A stretch of DNA of 8,904 bases from Acidimicrobiia bacterium (GTDB taxonomy: Bacteria; Actinomycetota; Acidimicrobiia; IMCC26256; BP-133): NCBI GenBank assembly GCA_025923175.1, contig JAICGL010000130.1, forward strand, positions 1 to 8,904. The letters are read 5' to 3'. The notes under the pieces are model-generated. The model ran no database searches. It was given only the letters and a program-made list of their open reading frames with translations, and was not told the origin of the DNA. Position 1 is the first letter of the stretch; each line of letters starts with the position of its first letter. Positions 1 through 6,349 of this stretch are shown here, one piece after another. A program made the position numbers and the translations under genes.

Positions 1-355
1 AGCGGGCGAAGCCGTCCTCGCGCACGTCGAGCACCTCCGCCGAGGCGTCGACGTGGCCCTGGACGATGTGCCCGCCGAGGCGGTCGGCCAAGCGGACCGG
101 CCGCTCCAGGTTCACCCGGTCGCCGGCCGCCAGGGCACCGAGGCAGGTGCGGCGAAGCGTTTCCTCCACGGCATCGGCCGCCCACCAGCCCTGGCCAAGC
201 TCCACAGCCGTCAGGCAGCAGCCGTTGACGGCGATCGACGCTCCGGGCTCGGCGTCGTCGAGGACTGTCGTCGCCTCGATCTCGAGGCGCGCGCCGGTGG
301 CGTTCGGAATGACCGCCCGCACGGTGCCGAGCTCCTCCACGAGACCCGTGAACAT
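1..355 (-). CDS. ribE: Riboflavin synthase alpha chain, C-terminus cut by window edge
   Basis: Riboflavin synthase dismutates two molecules of 6,7-dimethyl-8-ribityllumazine to riboflavin, the last step of riboflavin synthesis in the cytoplasm. The 118 residues visible begin with the family's signature start MFTGLVEELGTV. Then come VNGCCLTAVE (residues 43-52, usually VNGVCLTV), EETLRRTCLG (64-73), the GDRVNLERPVRLADRLGGH block (78-96) and VQGHVDA (98-104). The first lumazine-binding barrel is therefore complete and the second has just begun; a full protein is about 200 residues. The ATG is at 355..353, only 4 bases after the ribD stop (TGA CTAC ATG). It has no recognisable Shine-Dalgarno, so translation is probably coupled to ribD. 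Identification is secure. What lies downstream (ribA/ribB or ribH is usual) is outside the window. Confidence 0.96.
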   Translation of the reverse strand, partial: MFTGLVEELGTVRAVIPNATGARLEIEATTVLDDAEPGASIAVNGCCLTAVELGQGWWAADAVEETLRRTCLGALAAGDRVNLERPVRLADRLGGHIVQGHVDASAEVLDVREDGFAR

Positions 356-359
356 GTAG

Positions 360-1475
360 TCAGTTTCGTGGCTGAACGGGCTCCCAGTCGAGGCGGGCGT
401 CGCTTCCGACCTGGCGGACGGCCGCCAGCCGCCAGCGTGACGCCTCGTCGAGCGTCGCGGGCCCCGGCCCGCCGAAGGCCGGGAGACCCCTGGCGCCGAG
501 GACAGCGCCGCCCTGGTACATGACGATCCGGTCGACAAGACCGGCCCGTAGCAGCGCCCCGTGGAGGGTGGCGCCGCCCTCCACCATGGCCTGGAGGATG
601 CCGCGCCGGCCGAGGAGCTCCAGGGCCGCATCGAGGTCAACGCCGCCTCGGTCAGCCACCTCCTCCACCTCGGCTCCGCTCTCCTTCCACGCTCTCTTTA
701 CCTCCGGGTCTGCTGCCGGCGTTGTGATGACGAGTGTCGGGGCGAGGGTGGGGTCGAAGAGCGGGCCGGTGGCGGGGACGCGGCCGGCGGCGTCGATGAG
801 AACGCGGAGCGGTTGCGGTGGAGCGGGCCCTTCTTCGAACTCGAGATTCCGGTAGGTCAGCGTCGGGTTGTCGGCCAGGGCGGTGCCGGCGCCGACGACC
901 ACGGCGCCGGACTCGGCCCGGAGACGGTGGGCGTCGGCCCGGGCTTCGGGGCCCGTGATCCACTGGGAGGTGCCGTCGGCAGCGGCGGTGCAGCCGTCGA
1001 TCGACACCGCGGTCTTCAGCAGGCAGAGCGGGCGGCCGGTCCGGCGGTGATGGAGGTAGGGGGCGAGCGAGCGAGCGGCGGCGTCGGCGCCGATTCCGAC
1101 TTCCACGGCGATCCCCGCGGCCCGGAGGATCTCGACTCCCCGGCCGGCGACCTTGTCGTCGGGGTCGAGGACGGCGACGACTACCCGGCTCACACCGGCC
1201 TCGACGAGCGCCGGGGCGCAGGGCGGCGTTCGGCCCTGGTGGGCGCAGGGCTCGAGCGTGACATAGGCGGTGGCGCCCCGCGCCTGGTCGCCGGCCTCTT
1301 GGAGGGCGTGCACCTCGGCGTGGGGCTCGCCGGCCCGCCGGTGGAAGCCTCGGCCGACGATCTCGCCACCGGCGTCGGCGATGACGCAGCCGACCCAGGG
1401 ATTCGGGGCGGCGGTGAGCCGGCCGCGCTCCCCCAGCGCAACCGCCTCGGCCATGGCCGCCTCGTCGCTCGGCAC
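360..1475 (-). CDS. ribD: Bifunctional riboflavin deaminase/reductase RibD
   Basis: RibD catalyses two consecutive steps of riboflavin synthesis. The N-terminal zinc deaminase acts on diaminohydroxyphosphoribosylaminopyrimidine, and the C-terminal NADPH reductase reduces the ribosyl chain. Numbered from the GTG at 1475, the deaminase (about 1-130) shows PNPWVGCVI (24-32), the zinc/proton-shuttle motif PHAEVHA (51-57) and the zinc cysteines in EPCAHQGRTPPC (75-86). The reductase (about 150-371) shows KTAVSIDG (154-161), SQWITG (171-176), DNPTLTYR (202-209) and VEGGATLHGALL (298-309). Start choice: the frame is open to a GTG at 1526, but GTG at 1475..1473 has a strong AGAAGGAGG (1489..1481) 5 bases upstream, and it gives 371 residues, normal for RibD. 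A TACCGT (1503..1498) is a possible -10 box. ribE follows 4 bases after the stop. The upstream palindromes may control both genes. Confidence 0.96.
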   Translation of the reverse strand: MPSDEAAMAEAVALGERGRLTAAPNPWVGCVIADAGGEIVGRGFHRRAGEPHAEVHALQEAGDQARGATAYVTLEPCAHQGRTPPCAPALVEAGVSRVVVAVLDPDDKVAGRGVEILRAAGIAVEVGIGADAAARSLAPYLHHRRTGRPLCLLKTAVSIDGCTAAADGTSQWITGPEARADAHRLRAESGAVVVGAGTALADNPTLTYRNLEFEEGPAPPQPLRVLIDAAGRVPATGPLFDPTLAPTLVITTPAADPEVKRAWKESGAEVEEVADRGGVDLDAALELLGRRGILQAMVEGGATLHGALLRAGLVDRIVMYQGGAVLGARGLPAFGGPGPATLDEASRWRLAAVRQVGSDARLDWEPVQPRN

Positions 1476-1480
1476 CCGAC

Positions 1481-1489
1481 CCTCCTTCT
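1481..1489 (-). promoter_or_regulatory. Strong Shine-Dalgarno that sets the ribD start
   Basis: AGAAGGAGG read on the minus strand lies 5 bases before GTG 1475..1473. It favours this start over the upstream in-frame GTG at 1526, which would add 17 unconserved residues before the deaminase domain. Confidence 0.75.
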
Positions 1490-1555
1490 CGCCGCTGACG
1501 GTAGCGCCCCCCGTCTCCGTCACCACCGCCCAGCACGTCTCCCCGGTCGGCGGCC

Positions 1556-1577
1556 TCAGCGCAACCGGTTGCGCTGA
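1556..1577. promoter_or_regulatory. 22-bp perfect palindrome, LacI/GalR-type operator candidate (copy 1)
   Basis: The half-site TCAGCGCAACC is followed directly by its exact reverse complement, giving a 22-bp perfect palindrome with no spacer. The core GCAACCGGTTGC, centred on CpG, has the AAnCGnTT form known for LacI/GalR-family operators (compare the PurR core GCAAACGTTTGC). It lies about 80 bp upstream of the ribD start codon and about 67 bp beyond the moaB stop. There is no T-tract on either strand, so an intrinsic terminator is unlikely. The regulator is not in the window. The operator reading is inference from symmetry and core sequence. Confidence 0.6.
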
Positions 1578-1581
1578 AGGC

Positions 1582-1591
1582 CCCTATAGGG
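1582..1591. repeat. 10-bp palindrome CCCTATAGGG between the two operator-like sites
   Basis: CCCTATAGGG is a perfect palindrome lying between the two AACCGGTT palindromes. Its TATA centre is the most AT-rich point of this intergenic region. It could be part of a promoter or simply chance symmetry; I see no properly spaced -35 partner. Confidence 0.3.
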
Positions 1592-1598
1592 CCCTGGC

Positions 1599-1612
1599 CG
1601 CAACCGGTTGCG
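1599..1612. promoter_or_regulatory. 14-bp perfect palindrome, operator candidate (copy 2)
   Basis: CGCAACCGGTTGCG is the same core as copy 1. A 17-base direct repeat, CGCAACCGGTTGCGCTG, occurs at 1560-1576 and 1599-1615, so the two centres are exactly 39 bp apart (close to four helical turns). A further half-site CGGTTGCG follows at 1625-1632, 20 bp on from the matching half of copy 2 and partly overlapping the small palindrome ACCGATCGGT (1619-1628). Regular spacing suggests cooperative binding of a dimeric regulator; this is inference. Confidence 0.55.
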
Positions 1613-1644
1613 CTGGGGACCGATCGGTTGCGGCGACGCGATGG

Positions 1645-2127
1645 TCAGTGAGGGCGGCCGCCGGCCAGAAGGTCGAGCGCGTGCGGGATGGCGGGGAGGA
1701 CCGCTTCCAGGCATTCGATGGCGCCTTTGGAGGAGCCGGGAAGGTTGCAGATCAGCGCCTCACCGACGGCGCCGCAGACGGCGCGGGAGAGCATGCCGTG
1801 GGGGACGCCCTTCTGGTGGCTCACCAGGCGCATGGCTTCGGCCATCCCGGGGGCTTCCCGCTCGATGACCGCCCGCGTGCCCTCCGGCGTCAGGTCACGA
1901 GGGCCGAAGCCGGTCCCGCCGGTGGTGACGATGAGGCCGGCGAACCCCTCGGCCATCTCCCCGAGTGTTTTGGCCACTGCTTCGGTGCCGTCCTCGGTGA
2001 TGCGGTGCTCGACAACGGCATATCCCTCGCCGATCAGTCGCTCGGTGAGGGTGCGGCCGGAGAGGTCGTCGCGGGTTCCGGCGACGACACCGTCCGACAC
2101 GGTGAGGACTTTGGCGACGAGCGGCAT
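1645..2127 (-). CDS. moaB: MoaB/MogA-family molybdopterin-binding protein
   Basis: This is a single-domain MoCF (molybdopterin-binding) protein of 160 residues, the normal size for MoaB/MogA. Family members bind molybdopterin and catalyse or assist its adenylylation before molybdenum insertion. Visible motifs are LTVSDG (8-13), the glycine loop TTGGTGFGPRDLTPEGT (68-84) with the conserved Asp78, SRAVCG (114-119) and NLPGSSKG (128-135). The ATG at 2127 places LTVSDG at the usual distance from the N-terminus; extending upstream adds only Arg-rich unconserved sequence. No Shine-Dalgarno precedes it, but TAGCAT lies 8 bases upstream, suggesting a leaderless transcript. No other molybdenum cofactor gene is nearby, so the choice between MoaB and MogA is not settled. 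It is divergent from the pyruvate-kinase-like gene, and ribD follows after 169 bases. Confidence 0.92.
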   Translation of the reverse strand: MPLVAKVLTVSDGVVAGTRDDLSGRTLTERLIGEGYAVVEHRITEDGTEAVAKTLGEMAEGFAGLIVTTGGTGFGPRDLTPEGTRAVIEREAPGMAEAMRLVSHQKGVPHGMLSRAVCGAVGEALICNLPGSSKGAIECLEAVLPAIPHALDLLAGGRPH

Positions 2128-2135
2128 GGCCGCTG

Positions 2136-2141
2136 ATGCTA
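2136..2141 (-). promoter_or_regulatory. Candidate -10 element of a leaderless moaB promoter
   Basis: TAGCAT on the minus strand matches the actinobacterial TAnnnT -10 pattern and is separated from the moaB ATG by 8 bases. A transcript would start at or next to the ATG, which agrees with the lack of a Shine-Dalgarno. The -35 region is not convincing. The same layout is seen in front of def. Confidence 0.4.
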
Positions 2142-2197
2142 GGCGGGCCCTTCGCCGACGCCTGAACGTGGCAGAGATGTTGTCTGGGTTGTTTCTG

Positions 2198-2226
2198 TTG
2201 CCTGTCAGGGAAAGTTTACGTAAGTT
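2198..2226 (+). promoter_or_regulatory. Candidate promoter of the pyruvate-kinase-like gene
   Basis: TTGCCT (2198-2203) and TAAGTT (2221-2226) are spaced by 17 bases, with a predicted start near 2233 and a leader of about 23 bases containing the Shine-Dalgarno GGAGGG (2243-2248). The promoter lies in the AT-richest part of the divergent intergenic region. A palindrome TTACGTAA (2216-2223) overlaps the -10 box and could be a repressor site. Based on consensus matching only. Confidence 0.4.
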
Positions 2227-2255
2227 ACAGACGACAGTTGGCGGAGGGACGGCAC

Positions 2256-3335
2256 ATGGCGGAGCAGCGGAACACGCTGGGGAGTTCTCCCTGCCTCCCC
2301 CGAAGCACACGCCTTGTCGTCACCCTGGGCCCGGCCTCGCTGCGCCCGGCGGTGCTGCGCAGCCTCGCCCCCCTGGGTGTGACCCTCCTGCGGCTAAACC
2401 TCTCCCACGTTGCCCTGGGCGATTTCGAGGACGTCCTGAGGACAGCCAGGATCCACTCCCGCCTGCCGGTCTGCCTCGACACGGAGGGCGCCCAGGCCCG
2501 TATCGGGCTCGTGGCGACGGGGGTTGTGCTGCGCGTCGGGCAGCCCGTCCGGCTGGTGGCGGACAAGGCGCTGGGTACGGAGCGCCAGTTGTCGCTGCGG
2601 CCGGAGACACTCTTCGACGCCCTGAAGCCGGGGGCGGTCCTGGCCGTCGACGAGGCCATGCTCCGGGTGGCTGTGGTCGAGGCGGGCCGGGCCATGGCCA
2701 TCGTTGTCGCCGGCGGGCGGGTGCGATCCAACCGCACGGTGGTGATCGATCCGGCTCCGGAACTGCCAGCGCTGACCGACAAGGACCGTACGGCGGTGGA
2801 CATCGCCGTGGCCGCCGGGGTCGACCACTTCGCGCTCGGCTATGCCGCGTCGCGCGCCGCGGTGGAGGAACTGCGGTCGCTCCTGCCCGCCGGAGCCAGG
2901 CTGATCGCCCGCATCGACAGCCGGAGCGGGGTCGAGCGGCGGGCCGAGATCATCGCCGCCGCCGACATCGTGGTCGTCGGCCGGGCCCATCTCGCCGCCG
3001 AGCTCCCCATCGAGCAGGTGCCGTTCTTGCAGAAGGCGATCGCCCGGGAGGGGGCGGCGGCGGGCACCCCCATCTGGGTCACCGCCGGGCGGTCGGGCAC
3101 TTCCGCCGGCCCGACCGCCACGGTGGCCGAGGCGAACGACATCGTGAACCTGCTGCTCGACGGAGTCACCGGTCTCGTGCTGACGGGTGAATCAGCGGCG
3201 GGCACCGACCCGCTCGATGCGATCGAGCGGGTGGCCCAGCTCCTCGACGGGTTGGATGACCTTGCCTTGCAGGACACCGGCGACTCGACGTTGATGCCGG
3301 ACGTCACGTCTCCGGAGACCGCGTCGACCTGGTGA
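2256..3335 (+). CDS. Pyruvate-kinase-like protein, likely pseudoenzyme, no C-terminal domain
   Basis: The 359 residues follow the pyruvate kinase A-B-A domain order and then stop; true pyruvate kinases have about 470 or more, with a C-terminal allosteric domain missing here. Retained: TLGPAS (23-28), RLNLSH (46-51), DTEGAQARIG (75-84), a B-like domain (about 85-170), LTDKD (173-177), ELPIEQVP (249-256) and LTGESAAG (309-316). Lost, by eye alignment to the rabbit muscle enzyme: catalytic Lys270 of KIEN is Arg219, Glu272 is Asp221, metal-binding Asp296 of ARGD is His245, and Thr328 of ATQML is Ala277. This argues against normal PEP-to-pyruvate catalysis; a regulatory, binding or different lyase role is possible. 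The ATG at 2256 has GGAGGG seven bases upstream; a TTG at 2238 in frame is less likely. The last 25 residues are unconserved. It is convergent with rsmB. Confidence 0.85.
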   Translation: MAEQRNTLGSSPCLPRSTRLVVTLGPASLRPAVLRSLAPLGVTLLRLNLSHVALGDFEDVLRTARIHSRLPVCLDTEGAQARIGLVATGVVLRVGQPVRLVADKALGTERQLSLRPETLFDALKPGAVLAVDEAMLRVAVVEAGRAMAIVVAGGRVRSNRTVVIDPAPELPALTDKDRTAVDIAVAAGVDHFALGYAASRAAVEELRSLLPAGARLIARIDSRSGVERRAEIIAAADIVVVGRAHLAAELPIEQVPFLQKAIAREGAAAGTPIWVTAGRSGTSAGPTATVAEANDIVNLLLDGVTGLVLTGESAAGTDPLDAIERVAQLLDGLDDLALQDTGDSTLMPDVTSPETASTW

Positions 3336-3355
3336 TCCCGCCCTACCCGGCGGGA
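3336..3355. terminator. Hairpin between convergent genes, possible shared terminator
   Basis: TCCCGCC (3336-3342) and GGCGGGA (3349-3355) form a 7-bp GC-rich stem with a 6-base loop. It begins directly after the pyruvate-kinase-like stop codon and contains the rsmB stop in its loop. There is no T-tract on either strand, so it may act as a weak bidirectional terminator or a 3'-end stabiliser. Confidence 0.35.
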
Positions 3356-4887
3356 CGCTGCAGCAGGAGCAGGAACATCCCGTCGGTACCGGCGTCGCTC
3401 GGGAGGAGCAGCGCGCCCCGGCCGTGAGGCCGCCACGGTGGGCCCGGCGCCGGTGCAGGCGCGAGTGCAGGGAAGGCGGTGGCGGCCCAATCGTCGATGT
3501 CGAGCGTCTCCTCGCGGGACAGCGTGCACACGCAGTAGACGACGAGCCCTCCCGGTCGGGCCTGGGCCACGGCGGCAGTGAGGAGCTCCCGCTGGAGGGC
3601 GGCGAGCCGGTCGACGTCGGCGGGATCGAGGCGCCAGCGCGCCTCGGGACGGCGGCGGAGCACGCCCAGGCCGGAGCACGGCGCGTCGAGGAGGACGCGA
3701 TCGAAGGAGCCGGGCCCGGGGAGCCCTGCGCCGAGCGAGTCGCCACCATCCGAGTCACCGGGCCCAAGAGCCCGCAGCGGGAGGTGGTGGCCGTCGGCGA
3801 TGAGCACCTGCACCGAAGTCAGGCCGAGGCGGCGAGCGGCATCGCGAACACGTCCGGCCCGTCCAGCCCGGAGGTCGGAGGCGACGACGAGGCCGTCGTC
3901 GCCCATCGCCTCTGCCATCGCTGTGGCCTTGCCGCCGGGGGCGGCGGCCATGTCGAGGATGCACTCGCCGCGGCGGGCACCGACGGCGGCGGCCACGGCC
4001 TGGCTGGCCTGGTCCTGTGGGGTGGCCCGACCTTCGGCGACGGCGGGGAGCCGGGCGAGGTCGCCCACTCCCCGGACCAGCATTGCGCTGGGGACGAGCC
4101 CGCCGGGCTCGACCTGTACACGGGTCGTCTCGCCGGGCGCCGTCATCGGGACGCCGGTCAGTTCGGCTGCGAGTGCTTCGGGTGTCGTCCGGAGCGGGTT
4201 GGGGCGCAGCGTAACCGCCGGGATCTCGTTGGCCGCGGCCAGGACGGCCTCGGCCTCATCGCCGAAGTCGCGCCGGAGCAGGTCGACGATCCAGCGGGGA
4301 TGGGAGGTGCGGACCGCGACGGCGTCGGGATCGTCGCCCGCCGGCCAGGGCCAGGCGGGCCCGGCTTCGGCGACCCGGCGCAGGACGGCGTTGGCGTAGG
4401 GCGCCGCCCGGCGGACCGTCGCCGGGATCGACCAGCCGTTCAGGGCACCGACGGTGGCGCTGACCGCGGCGTGCGGTGCAGTCCCGCTGATCAGCTGGTA
4501 GGCGCCGAGGCGCAGCGCTGCCCGGACGGGCGGGTCGAGTTCGGGCAGCGGGCGGTGTGACGCAGCGGCCAGGAGGTAGTCGGCCTGGCCCTGCTGGCGG
4601 AGGGTGCCGTACACGAGGTCGGTGACGAGCGCACGGTCCCGGCTGTCGAGACCGGAAGCCCGCAGCAGCCCGGGAAGGACCAGGTTCGAGTACCCCCCGG
4701 CCTCGACCCGTACCAGCGCCTCGATGGCCACTGCCCGGGCGCCCGTCCCCGGAGCCGCACCCCGGGCTGACGGTGGTTTCGGGCGGCCCTGCCGCTTGCC
4801 GCGCCCTCCCCCGGAGCGGCCCGCACCACCGGCGCCTGACTTACCTGCGCCGGACGGGTTGCCGCGACCAGTTGGGCCGGAGGTCAA
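3343..4887 (-). CDS. rsmB: 16S rRNA m5C967 methyltransferase RsmB
   Basis: RsmB methylates C5 of cytosine 967 (E. coli numbering) in 16S rRNA using S-adenosylmethionine. With the TTG start the protein has 514 residues: a Gly/Arg/Lys-rich tail (1-50), a NusB-like RNA-binding domain (about 50-190) and the methyltransferase domain. SAM motif I is DMAAAPGGK (312-320) and the acidic motif II residue is Asp338. DAPCSGLGVLRRRPEARWR (401-419) carries the product-release cysteine 404, and YCVCTLSREE (451-460) carries the catalytic cysteine 454. A low-complexity insert (about 372-395) lies before motif IV. Start: TTG 4887..4885 overlaps the fmt stop (TTGA), giving translational coupling without a clear Shine-Dalgarno. 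The next usable start, GTG at 4731, falls inside the conserved NusB domain, so it is too late. It is the last gene of the def-fmt-rsmB cluster. Function is secure, the start less so. Confidence 0.94.
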   Translation of the reverse strand: MTSGPTGRGNPSGAGKSGAGGAGRSGGGRGKRQGRPKPPSARGAAPGTGARAVAIEALVRVEAGGYSNLVLPGLLRASGLDSRDRALVTDLVYGTLRQQGQADYLLAAASHRPLPELDPPVRAALRLGAYQLISGTAPHAAVSATVGALNGWSIPATVRRAAPYANAVLRRVAEAGPAWPWPAGDDPDAVAVRTSHPRWIVDLLRRDFGDEAEAVLAAANEIPAVTLRPNPLRTTPEALAAELTGVPMTAPGETTRVQVEPGGLVPSAMLVRGVGDLARLPAVAEGRATPQDQASQAVAAAVGARRGECILDMAAAPGGKATAMAEAMGDDGLVVASDLRAGRAGRVRDAARRLGLTSVQVLIADGHHLPLRALGPGDSDGGDSLGAGLPGPGSFDRVLLDAPCSGLGVLRRRPEARWRLDPADVDRLAALQRELLTAAVAQARPGGLVVYCVCTLSREETLDIDDWAATAFPALAPAPAPGPPWRPHGRGALLLPSDAGTDGMFLLLLQRPAG

Positions 4888-5786
4888 GCGCCCAGGCGGT
4901 CGCCGCGGAAGCCGGCGGCCCAGGCAGAGGCGGGCATCGCGGCTTTTCCTTCCGGTTGGACCTCGGTCAATACGAGGACGCCATCGCCGGTGGCGACCCG
5001 GCCGGGGCCGACGAGCGCACCGGGCTCGGCCCCATCGGCAGCGGAAGCATGCTCGGCCTTCGCCCGGTGGAGTTTGAGGCGGGCGCCCTTGGCCGTGGTC
5101 CACGCTCCGGGCTTGGGGTTGCCGGCCATGACCAGGCGGGCGAGCTCGGTGGCGGGGCGGGACCAATTGACGGCGAACTCTTCGACACTGAGCTTCTCGG
5201 CGTACGTCTCCTCGCCCTTCTGGGGTGTCGGTGTGCGGTCGGGGACCGAGTCGATCTCGGTCAAGAGCAGCTCGGTGCCGAGGTCGGCGAGGCGGCGGCG
5301 CAGGTCGCCGGCGGTGTCGTCGGGCGTGATCGGGATGGTCCGGCAGGCGTAGACCGGGCCGGTGTCGAGCCCGGCTTCGAGCTGCATGATGCAGACGCCG
5401 GTCTCGGTGTCGCCGGCCAGGATCGCCCGCTCCACCGGCGCTGCGCCGCGCCACCGCGGCAGCAGGGAGAAGTGGACGTTGACGTAACCCGACGGGAGCG
5501 CGGCCAGCACCGACGGGGGGATGAGCTGGCCGAAGGCCACCACTACACCGAGCTCGGCGCCACTGTTGGCGATGTCGTCGAGGGACTCCTTGCACCGCTC
5601 CGGCGTGACGATCCGCAGTCCCAGTTCCGTGGCCGTCCGCTTGACGGGACTGGGGACGAGGTCGCCGCCCCGACCCCGTTTCCGGTCGGGCTGGGTGACG
5701 ACGAGAGCGATTTCGTGGCCGGCGTCGTGCAGCGCCCGGAGGGCACCCTGGGCTTCCGGTGGGCTCCCGAGGAAGACGAGCCGCAC
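4884..5786 (-). CDS. fmt: Methionyl-tRNA formyltransferase
   Basis: Fmt transfers a formyl group from 10-formyl-tetrahydrofolate to the initiator Met-tRNA in the cytoplasm. The 300 residues are near the usual 310-315. Visible motifs are MRLVFLGSP (1-9), PDRKRGRGGDLVPSPVK (33-49, the tRNA-contact loop region), NVHFSLLPRWRGAAP (103-117) with the catalytic Asn103 and His105, and Asp141 of the GLDTG motif (139-143). The C-terminal OB-fold domain starts near 203, with YAEKLSVEE (195-203) and NWSR (207-210). The start is GTG at 5786..5784, giving the canonical first strand; the Shine-Dalgarno is weak (AGGG, 7 bases away). It lies 9 bases after the def stop and overlaps rsmB by 4 bases, so the three genes form one transcript. 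Confidence 0.96.
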   Translation of the reverse strand: MRLVFLGSPPEAQGALRALHDAGHEIALVVTQPDRKRGRGGDLVPSPVKRTATELGLRIVTPERCKESLDDIANSGAELGVVVAFGQLIPPSVLAALPSGYVNVHFSLLPRWRGAAPVERAILAGDTETGVCIMQLEAGLDTGPVYACRTIPITPDDTAGDLRRRLADLGTELLLTEIDSVPDRTPTPQKGEETYAEKLSVEEFAVNWSRPATELARLVMAGNPKPGAWTTAKGARLKLHRAKAEHASAADGAEPGALVGPGRVATGDGVLVLTEVQPEGKAAMPASAWAAGFRGDRLGA

Positions 5787-5795
5787 GGGCGAGCC

Positions 5796-6341
5796 CTACT
5801 CCGGCCGGGGCAACGGCCCGCCGTCATCGATGTGGCCGAGGCGACGGACCTGCCCGCCGGTGCCGCCGGAACGGAGGATCTTCATCGCTTCCCGGCGCAT
5901 CTCGGAGTCGAGGCGATCGAGGAGCAGGAAGCCGTCGAGGTGGTCGGTCTCGTGCAGGAAGATCCGGCCGAGCAGGTCCTGCCCCTCCCGGGTGAACTCC
6001 TTGGCGTCGAGGTCGTAGCCCTTGAGCGTGACGCACCGGGGCCGGACGATCGGAAAGTACAGCCCCGGGACCGACAGGCACCCCTCCTCGTACTCCCAGC
6101 TCTCGGAGGTCTCGACGATGGTCGGGTTGACGACCGTGAACGGGCCGTCGCCGGCGTCGTAGACGAAGATCCGCTTCTGGATGCCGATCTGGTTGGCGGC
6201 AAGCCCGACGCCGGGGGCGGCGTACATCGTTTCGATCATGTCGTCGGCCAGCCGGGCCAGCGCGCCGTCGAACTCCGTGACGTCGGGGCAGCGCTGTTTC
6301 AGACCGAGATCGCCGAAGACCCGGATGGGGAAGGTCGCCAT
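5796..6341 (-). CDS. def: Peptide deformylase
   Basis: Peptide deformylase removes the N-formyl group from nascent polypeptides as they leave the ribosome; it is an Fe2+-dependent metalloenzyme. The 181 residues contain all three signature motifs in order: GVGLAANQIG (44-53), EGCLSVPG (86-93) with metal ligand Cys88, and HETDHLDG (130-137) with ligands His130 and His134 and catalytic Glu131. The GLAANQ form, in place of GLAAPQ, is typical of actinobacterial enzymes such as that of Mycobacterium tuberculosis. The tail after about residue 155 is polar and unconserved. The ATG at 6341 gives the usual short N-terminus. It has no Shine-Dalgarno but a TAGGCT 8 bases upstream, suggesting a leaderless mRNA. 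It is the first gene of def-fmt-rsmB, matching Fmt in the formyl-Met cycle. Confidence 0.97.
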   Translation of the reverse strand: MATFPIRVFGDLGLKQRCPDVTEFDGALARLADDMIETMYAAPGVGLAANQIGIQKRIFVYDAGDGPFTVVNPTIVETSESWEYEEGCLSVPGLYFPIVRPRCVTLKGYDLDAKEFTREGQDLLGRIFLHETDHLDGFLLLDRLDSEMRREAMKILRSGGTGGQVRRLGHIDDGGPLPRPE

Positions 6342-6349
6342 GGGCCGTG

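Noticed and set aside
1476..1526. An extended RibD N-terminus starting at GTG 1526.
   Set aside because: The extra 17 residues are unconserved-looking, and the strong Shine-Dalgarno at 1489..1481 lies inside them, directly before GTG 1475.
561..1577. A plus-strand open frame antisense to ribD.
   Set aside because: ribD in the opposite strand has all catalytic motifs; the antisense product is low-complexity.
1556..1612. Palindromes as intrinsic terminators of moaB.
   Set aside because: The arms meet without a natural loop and no T-tract follows on either strand. The repeated, regularly spaced sequence fits operators better, though transcript folding cannot be excluded.
1476..1644. An FMN riboswitch upstream of ribD.
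   Set aside because: I found none of the conserved RFN-element blocks on the minus strand; the region is occupied by palindromes instead.
1688..3190. A plus-strand open frame of 500 codons across moaB and the pyruvate-kinase-like gene.
   Set aside because: It is antisense to moaB and out of frame with the pyruvate-kinase-like protein; its Gly/Arg-rich translation has no recognisable domain.
3343..5595. A single minus-strand open frame of 750 codons that could suggest a fusion protein.
   Set aside because: Only the part after 4887 encodes RsmB. The upstream part is the fmt gene read in the wrong frame, Arg/Pro-rich with no family motifs, while the other frame gives a perfect Fmt.
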